DNA of 64,000 nt from Pseudomonas sp. LBUM920 (lineage in GTDB: Bacteria > Pseudomonadota > Gammaproteobacteria > Pseudomonadales > Pseudomonadaceae): contig NZ_CP027762.1 in NCBI RefSeq assembly GCF_003852315.1, forward strand, positions 2,585,501-2,649,500. Reading direction: 5' to 3'. The position numbers were made by a program, and so were the translations under genes. Each line of letters opens with the position of its first letter. The first letter of the stretch is position 1. Below, one piece after another: positions 54,302 through 62,100 of this stretch. The notes under the pieces were generated by a model that made no database searches, had not been told where the DNA came from, and saw only the letters and a list, made by a program, of their open reading frames with translations.

Positions 54302-55300
54302 ATGACCGACATTCCACATTTCCCGCTGTCCGCCGTGGTCGGCGCCGATGAACTGAAACTGGCGCTGTGCCTGACCGCCATCGACCCGAAAATCGGCGGC
54401 GTGCTGATCGAAGGCCCGCGCGGCATGGCCAAGTCGACGCTGGCGCGTGGTCTGGCGGACCTGCTCGCCAGCGGCCAGTTCGTCACCCTGCCGTTGGGCG
54501 CCACCGAAGAACGCCTGGTCGGCACGCTGGACCTGGACGCCGCATTGGGCGAAGGCCGCGCGCAGTTTTCCCCTGGCGTACTGGCGAAGGCCGACGGCGG
54601 TGTGCTGTACGTCGATGAAGTCAATTTGCTCGCCGATCACCTGGTGGACCTGCTGCTGGACGTCGCCGCCAGCGGCACCAACCTGATCGAGCGCGATGGC
54701 ATCTCGCATCGGCATTCGGCGCGCTTTGTGCTGATCGGCACCATGAACCCGGAGGAGGGCGAGTTGCGCCCGCAACTGCTCGACCGTTTCGGCTTCAACG
54801 TGGCGTTGAGCGGGCAAACCCTGCCCGCCGAGCGGGGGCAAATCATTCGTCGGCGCCTGGATTTCGACAGCGACCCCGCCGCGTTCTGCGCCCAATGGGC
54901 CGAGCAGCAAGGCGCCTTGCGTGAGCGTTGCACGCAGGCGCGGGCGCGGCTCGACAGCATTGAGCTGGATGACCAATCCCTGGCGCAGATCACCGAGCGC
55001 TGTTTCGCCGCCGGTGTCGACGGCCTGCGCGCGGACCTGGTGTGGTTGCGCGGCGCACGCGCCCATGCCGCCTGGCGTGGCGCGAGCGCCATCGCCGAGC
55101 AAGACATCGAAGCCGTGGCCGAGTTTGCCTTGCGCCATCGGCGGCAAGAGCAATCCCCACCGGCGAGCCCGCCCAATCAAGGCCAGGCTCCCAAACCTTC
55201 CGACTCTTCACCCGGCCAGGGCCAGTGGGGCGACATGCCCGCGCCAGCCTTGCCCACGGGCGCACGCCGGGAAGTCCCTGCCTGGCCAAAAAAGCCTTAG
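54302..55300 (+). CDS. chlI: ChlI-type AAA+ chelatase subunit (0-frame product)
   Basis: A 332-aa AAA+ ATPase like magnesium chelatase ChlI/BchI. Walker A GPRGMAKSTLARGLA, Walker B GGVLYVDEVNLL, sensor region FVLIGTMNPEEGELRPQLLDRFG. After about residue 285 the protein runs into a Pro/Gly/Gln-rich linker (SPPASPPNQGQAPKPSDSSP) and ends REVPAWPKKP at a TAG. ChlI proteins normally lack such a linker; in ChlD it joins the ATPase and VWA parts. The A-AAA-AAG run just before the stop should let some ribosomes enter the -1 frame and make a 551-aa ChlD. Start ATG 54302; the longer frame has no ribosome site. Confidence 0.92.
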   Translation: MTDIPHFPLSAVVGADELKLALCLTAIDPKIGGVLIEGPRGMAKSTLARGLADLLASGQFVTLPLGATEERLVGTLDLDAALGEGRAQFSPGVLAKADGGVLYVDEVNLLADHLVDLLLDVAASGTNLIERDGISHRHSARFVLIGTMNPEEGELRPQLLDRFGFNVALSGQTLPAERGQIIRRRLDFDSDPAAFCAQWAEQQGALRERCTQARARLDSIELDDQSLAQITERCFAAGVDGLRADLVWLRGARAHAAWRGASAIAEQDIEAVAEFALRHRRQEQSPPASPPNQGQAPKPSDSSPGQGQWGDMPAPALPTGARREVPAWPKKP

Positions 55301-55334
55301 GCATTCGCCCTCGTCCTGACGCGGGGGCGGATGC
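55288..55334 (+). promoter_or_regulatory. -1 programmed ribosomal frameshift signal in chlI/chlD
   Basis: The heptamer A_AAA_AAG (55288-55294) is in the correct 0-frame phase (CCA AAA AAG CCT TAG). A 6-nt spacer follows, then a stem 55301-55313 / 55322-55334 (11 Watson-Crick and 2 G-U pairs, 8-nt loop). The 0-frame TAG ends at 55300. A -1 slip places the ribosome exactly in the VWA frame. A GGGAAG run at 55269-55274 could add ribosome-site-like stimulation, as in dnaX. Confidence 0.88.
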
Positions 55335-55956
55335 CCGGCCCAAGGCGGGGCGACTGGACAACGGCAGGCACGGCAAGGCGCGCAGCGCAAAACACGGCAC
55401 GATCAACTGGCCGGGCACCTTGCTCGGCGGGCGGCCGCACTGCCGTGAGGATGTGCGCTACCACCTGCGCACCCGCGCGGCCCACGAGTTGTGGCTGGTG
55501 ATCGTCGATGCCTCGGCCTCCACGCGGCGCCATGGTGCGTTGAGCGACGCCAAAGGCCTGCTCGCGCAGCTGTTCGACGATGCCTACCGCCAACGTGCGC
55601 GCATGGCATTACTCACGGCCAGCGGGCCGTCGCCCACCTGGCAAGTGCAGGGCTTGAAGGCCGCCAAAGGCTTGACCGGATGGCTGGCGCAACTCGGCGC
55701 GGGTGGCGGCACGCCGTTGCTGGCGGCGCTGTCCGAGGCGGGGCATTGGCTGCAGGCGCGACGCCAGCGTTACCCCGCCGAGCGACAGCGTCTGCTGGTG
55801 ATCACCGATGGCCGGCTCAAGGATATTGCCGGTTTGCCAGCGCTCGATTGCCCGGGGCTGCTGGTGGATATCGAGCGCGGCCCGATCACACTTGGGCGAG
55901 CAGCACAGCTGGCGCTGGCGCTGAACCTGGACTATCGGCATATCGACAGTCTTTAG
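55294..55956 (+). CDS. chlD: ChlD C-terminal part with von Willebrand A domain (-1 frame)
   Basis: The -1-frame continuation of chlI, 220 residues. It opens with a basic linker (ALGIRPRPDAGADARPKAGRL), then HGTINWPGTLLGGRP and a VWA domain with the MIDAS motif DASAS in LVIVDASASTRRHG. GGGTPLLAALSEAGHWL and LLVITDGRLKD complete the domain. In the -1 frame there is no ATG or GTG between 55294 and a GTG at 55453 that has no spaced ribosome site, so independent initiation is unlikely, though a 167-aa VWA-only product cannot be ruled out. ChlD bridges the ATPase ring to CobN. The frameshifted product would be 331 + 220 = 551 aa. Confidence 0.88.
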   Translation, partial: ALGIRPRPDAGADARPKAGRLDNGRHGKARSAKHGTINWPGTLLGGRPHCREDVRYHLRTRAAHELWLVIVDASASTRRHGALSDAKGLLAQLFDDAYRQRARMALLTASGPSPTWQVQGLKAAKGLTGWLAQLGAGGGTPLLAALSEAGHWLQARRQRYPAERQRLLVITDGRLKDIAGLPALDCPGLLVDIERGPITLGRAAQLALALNLDYRHIDSL

Positions 55957-56039
55957 CGTCAATAAAACTGAACTCTGGCCGATTTCCGCTTGTCCCCGCT
56001 TCCCATGTCACCCCCCGCCTGCCAAATCCCTTAATTTTC

Positions 56040-56095
56040 CAAGCCTGCCGGAAGCCTCTTCAGGCTTGCGGCTGCGCCTGCTTTTTATCAGGCGC
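56040..56095 (+). other. Two hairpins in the leader between chlD and the NRPS gene
   Basis: CAAGCCTG...CAGGCTTG (56040-56068; a shorter AGCCT-CTTC-AGGCT version can form inside) and GCGCCTG-CTTTTTAT-CAGGCGC (56074-56095) lie in the 214-bp gap. Neither ends in a classical T-run. They could end the cob transcript or structure the NRPS leader. Evidence is base pairing only. Confidence 0.5.
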
Positions 56096-56170
56096 CCAGC
56101 ACACCCGATCCTAACGGCAGCTGAAAACGGACTTTCTCCTTCACCGTGACTTATCAGGCAGGTTACCCCC

Positions 56171-59100
56171 ATGCAGTTCAGCGAATTATTGGCAGCGATT
56201 TCCACCCACGCGATCCGTCTGCAACTGGAAGAAGGCGACCTGATCATCCTGGGCGACGACGAAGCGCTGGATGATGCGCTGTGGGATCAACTGATCGCGC
56301 ACAAGCCGCGCTTGCTTGAGTGGGTGGCCGAGCAGGGCGGCGACTGGCTGAGCCCGGCCTACCGGATTACCCCGGACATGCTGCCGCTGGTCAGCCTCGA
56401 CCAGCCGGCCATCGACCGTATCGTCGCGGCCATCCCCGGCGGCGCGGCGAATGTGCAGGACATCTACCCGCTGGCGCCGCTGCAGGAAGGCATGCTTTAC
56501 CATCACCTTTCGGCGCAGCAGGGCGACCCTTACGTGCTGCACGCGCAGTTTGTGTTCGACAGCCGCGCACGCCTGAGCGCCTTTGCGCAAGCGTTGCAAT
56601 GGGTCATCGACCGTCACGATATCCTGCGCACCTCCATGGCGTGGGAGCGCCTCGACGAGCCGCTGCAAGTGGTATGGCGCAAGGCAAACCTGGTGTGCGA
56701 AGAAGCGTACTTCAAGGGCGGCGACGCCCTGGCCCAATTGCTCGCGCGCTACGACGCACGCGCCTACCGCATGGACCTTGGCCAGGCGCCGCTGCTGCGC
56801 CTGGTGTTTGCCGACGACCCGGCCAACAGTCGGGTGGTGGCGATGCTGCTGTTCCACCACACCATCCTCGACCACACCGCCCTTGATGTGGTGCGCCATG
56901 AAATCCAGTTGTACCTGGCCGGCGAGCAAGCCCAGGCGGGTGCGCCGGTCGCGTTTCGCGGCTACATCGCCCAGGTGCGCCACGGCGTCAGCGAGCAGGC
57001 GCACGAGGCGTTCTTCCGCGAAATGCTGGCCGATATCGATGAGCCGACCTTGCCCTTCGGCTTGCAGGATGTGCAAGGCGATGGGCAGGGCATCGACGAG
57101 GCACGCATCCCCGTGGACAGCGCCCTCAGCCGGCGTCTGCGCAGCCTGGCGCGACCATTGGGCGTGAGCGTGGCGAGCATGATGCACCTTGCATTGGCGC
57201 GTGTATTGGGCGTGGTGTCCGGTCGTGATGCGGTGGTGTTCGGCACGGTAATGCTTGGCCGTATGGGCGCCGGCGAAGGCGGTGAGCGGGCCCTGGGCAT
57301 GTTCATCAATACCTTGCCGTTACGCGTGGATGTGGGCGAGCAGGGCGTGCGCGCCGGGGTCAAGGCCACCCATGCGCGTCTGACGGCTTTGCTCAACCAC
57401 GAACATGCGTCCCTGGCCCTGGCTCAGCGTTGCAGTGGTGTGGCGGCGCCGACACCGCTGTTCAGCGCCATGCTCAATTACCGTCACAGCGCCGCTACCG
57501 ATATGGCCGCTGTCATCGACGTGGCCGAAGGCATCCAGGTGCTCGGTGCCCAGGAGCGCACCAACTACCCGCTGACCGTCAACGTGGATGACCTGGGCGA
57601 AGACTTTGCACTGACGGTGATGGTCGATGCCGTCATCGGCGCACAACGTGTCGCAGCTTACCTGCACACCGCGCTGCACAGCCTGGCCGATGCGTTGGAG
57701 CAGCGACCGGATCAGCCGCTGAGCGGCCTGAACATCCTGCCTGACACCGAGCGCCACCACCTGCTGCACCGCCTCAATCAAAGCCCCGCGCACTACGCCG
57801 ACACCGCCCTGATCCATCAGCAAGTCGAAACCCATGCCGCCGCCCGTCCCGAAGCCATCGCCGTGCGCTTCGACACTCAGCGCCTGACCTATCGCCAACT
57901 CAATGAACGCGCCAATCAGGTCGCCCACCGTTTGCTTGCGCAGGGGGTGCGCCCGGATGACCGCGTGGCGATCTGCGTTGAACGTGGCCCCGAGATGATC
58001 ATCGGTCTGTTGGGCATCCTCAAGGCCGGCGCCGGTTATGTGCCGATTGACCCGGCCTACCCGCTGGAGCGCATCGCCTACACCCTGGCTGACAGCGAAC
58101 CGCTGGCCGTGCTGGTGCAAGCCAACACCCGCCACTTGGTGGGCGAGCTCGCGCAGATCGACCTCAACAGCCTGCGCGGCGAATCCATCGTCAACCCGCG
58201 CATCTCCCTCAGCCCGGCGAACCTGGCCTACGTGATCTACACCTCAGGCTCCACCGGCCTGCCCAAAGGCGTGATGATCGAACATCGCCAGGTCGCACGG
58301 CTGTTCACCGCCACTGACCACTGGTTCGGTTTCAATCGCAATGATGTATGGGCGCTGTTCCATTCCTTCGCGTTCGATTTCTCGGTGTGGGAAATCTGGG
58401 GCGCGCTGATGCACGGCGGCCAATTGCTGATCGTGCCGCAACTGGTCAGCCGTTCGCCGGATGAGTGCTACGCGCTGATCTGCGACGCGGGCGTGAGCAT
58501 TCTCAACCAGACGCCCAGCGCGTTCCGCCAGTTGATTGCGGCCCAAAGCGCCCAGTCGCACTCCTTGCGTCAGGTCATTTTCGGCGGCGAAGCCCTTGAG
58601 CCCGGCATGCTCAAGCCGTGGTACGCCCGCGCCATCAACGCCGGTACGCAACTGGTCAACATGTACGGCATCACCGAAACCACCGTGCACGTGACCTATC
58701 GCGCGCTGGAGGCCGCGGACGCGCAGTTGGTCGGCGTCAGCCCGATTGGCGTGCGCATTCCCGACCTGCAGCTGTACGTGCTGGATGAGCGTCGCGAGCC
58801 GTTGCCGTTTGGTGTGGTCGGCGAGCTGTACGTCGGCGGCGCCGGGGTGGCGCGGGGTTACCTCAACCGTGACGCGCTCAATGCCGAGCGTTTCCTGGCC
58901 GACCCGGCCACCGGCCTGCGCATGTACAAGACCGGTGACCTCGGCCGCCTGCTGCCCGACGGCAGTGTCGAGTACCTGGGCCGCAACGACGACCAGGTGA
59001 AGATCCGTGGTTTCCGTATCGAGCTGGGTGAAATCCAGGCGCGCCTGGTCACCGCCGACGGCGTGCGTGATGCGGTGGTGATTGCCCGTGAAGACGCACC

Positions 59101-62100
59101 GGGCGACAAACGCCTGGTGGCCTACGTGATCGCCGAGCGTGAACTTGGCGCTGCCGAGCTGCGTGATCACCTGTTGCTCAGCCTGGCCGAGTACATGGTG
59201 CCCAGCGCCTTCGTACGGCTGGATCAATTCCCGCTGACCACCAACGGCAAACTCGACCGCAAGGCCTTGCCCGCACCGGACGCCGACGCGCTGGCGCGGC
59301 GTGACTATGCCGCCCCGCAAGGTGCGGTTGAAGCCGCCATCGCCAGTATCTGGCAGCAGTTGTTGAAGCTCGACAAGGTCGGCCGCGACGATAATTTCTT
59401 CGAACTCGGCGGCCACTCGCTGCTGGCGGTCAAGCTGATCGAACGCATGCGCCAAGTGGACTTGAGCTGTGATGTGCGCGTGCTGTTCGGCCAACCCACG
59501 TTGGCTGCACTGGCCGCGGCGGTGGGCGGGCAGCAGGAGGTGCAGGTGCCGGCCAACCTGATCGTAGACCCCTGCGAGCGCATCACACCGGACATGCTGC
59601 CTCTGGTGGCCCTGGACCAGGCCGCTATCGACCACATCCTCGAAAGCGTGCCTGGCGGCATTGCCAACGTGCAGGACATCTACGGTCTGGCGCCGTTGCA
59701 GGCCGGCATTCTTTACCACCACCTGGCAACCACCGAGGGCGACCCCTACGTGTTGCAGGTGCAGTTGCGCTTTGCCGACCAGGCGGCGGTGGATGCGTTT
59801 ATCCAGGCGCTGCACAGCGTGATTGAACGCAACGACATCCTGCGCACCGGGATTGTCTGGGAAGGCCTGGATGAACCGGTGCAGGTGGTGCTGCGCCAGG
59901 CGCCCTTGGCGGTTGAGCGCATTGACGCGCACGGCCTTGATGCACTGGCGCTACTGCAACAACGCTTCGATCCACGCCATTATCGCCTCGACCTGTCGCG
60001 CGCTTCACTGATGCACTTTGGCTACGCCGAGCAGCAGGGCGGTTACGTCGGCATTCTGCTGCTGCACCACATCCTGCTCGACCACACCGCCTTGCAAGTG
60101 CTGGTCGAAGAAATGAGCGCCAGCCTCGCCGGCACCAGCGCGCAGCTGCCGGACGCGGTGCAGTACCGCAACTACGTGGCCCAGGCGCGCTTGGGGGTGA
60201 CGCAGGCGCAACACGAAGCCTTCTTCAGCGACATGCTGGGCGATATCGACGAGCCGACGCTGGCGTTCGGTTTGCACGACGTGAATGGCGACGGCAGCGG
60301 CATCGTCGACGCGCACGTACCACTGGAGCCGGCGCTCAGTCACGGCCTGCGCGAACAGGCGCGACAACTTGGCGTGAGTACCGCAAGCCTGGTGCACCTG
60401 GCCTGGGCCCAGGTGTTGGCGCAGGTCTCCGGCCAGCAGGACGTGGTGTTCGGTACCGTGTTGCTGGGCCGTATGCAGGGCGGCGAAGGTGCCGACCGTG
60501 CGCTGGGAATGTTCATCAATACCTTGCCGCTGCGCGTCAGCCTTGGCGCCGTCAGTGTGCAAGCCGGCGTGCGCGCCACCCACGCACGCCTGGCGCAGTT
60601 GCTTGGGCATGAGCATGCCTCGCTGTCGCTGGCACAGCGTTGCAGCGGCGTACCGGGTTCGTTGCCGCTGTTCAGCACGCTGCTCAATTACCGCCACAGC
60701 GCGCCGGGCGAAGCCCCGGGAGACAGCCCGTTCGCCGCGTCCGGGATCGAGATTCTCAGTTCGCAAGAACGCAGCAATTATCCGCTGGTGCTGAACGTCG
60801 ATGACCTGGGCAGCGGGTTTTCCCTGACCGTGCAGGGCGTGAACAGCCTGGATGTACAGCGCGTGGGCGCCTACATGCTCACTGCGTTGAGCCATCTGGT
60901 GACCGCGCTGCAACAAGCGCCGACCACACCCTTGCAGGCCGTGTCGATCCTGCCGGCTGCCGAACGCCACCAACTGTTGGTGGCGTTCAACGCCACCGCG
61001 CGTGACTACCCGTCGCAGCTCACGGTGCACCAACTGTTCGAAGCTCAGGCGCTGGCCCGTCCCGACGCTGTGGCGGCGGTGCAGGGCGCGCTGTCGTTGA
61101 GTTATCGCGACCTCAATCGCCGTGCCAACCGCTTGGCCCACCACCTGATCAGCCAGGGCGTGCAGCCGGGCGAAAGCGTGGCGATCGCACTGCCGCGCTC
61201 GCTGGATTTACTCGTGTGCCAACTGGCGATCCTCAAGTGCGCGGCGGCGTATGTGCCGCTGGACGTCAATGCGCCGGTCGAGCGCCAGGCTTTCATGGTG
61301 CAGGACAGCGGTGCGCACCGCGTGCTCAATACCCTGGCCGACCTGAACCTGGACGCGCAGTCGCCGCGCAACCCCGACCTGGCCCAGTCGGCGCAAAGCG
61401 TGGCGTACATCATGTACACCTCCGGTTCCACCGGTGCACCCAAAGGCGTGCAAGTGCCGCACCGCGCGATCTCGCGCCTGGTGCTGAACAACGGCTATGC
61501 CGACTTCAATGAGCGCGACCGCGTGGCATTCGCCTCCAACCCGGCCTTCGATGCCAGCACCCTCGACGTGTGGGCGCCGTTGCTCAATGGCGGTTGTGTG
61601 GTGGTGGTCGAGCATGCGGTGCTGCTGTCCCAGGCGGCGTTTGCCTCGCTGTTGCAGGAGCAAGCCGTCAGCGTGTTGTGGATGACCGCAGGCCTGTTCC
61701 ATCAATACGCCGATGCGTTGCTGCCGGTGTTCCGCCAACTGCGCTACCTGATCGTCGGCGGCGATGTGCTCGACCCGCAGGTGATCGGCCGTGTGCTCCA
61801 GCACGGCAAACCCCAGCACCTGCTCAATGGCTATGGCCCGACCGAGGCCACCACGTTCTCCACCACCTTTGAAATCACCGCGCCGGGTGCGGGCAGTATC
61901 CCGATTGGTCGCCCCATCGCGAATGCCCAGGCCTACGTGCTCGATGCGCGCCAGCAACCGCTGCCGCTGGGTGTGGTTGGCGAGCTGTATATCGGCGGCG
62001 CCGGTGTGGCCAACGGGTATTTGAACCAGCCGCAATTGACGGCAGAAAAATTCATCCCCAACCCCTTCGGCGAAGGCCTGCTGTACCGCACCGGCGACCT

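Noticed and set aside
55042..55293. Upstream part of the VWA open frame as its own coding start
   Set aside because: This Arg-rich stretch overlaps the chlI linker in another frame and shows no domain; homology-like sequence begins only after the slippery site.
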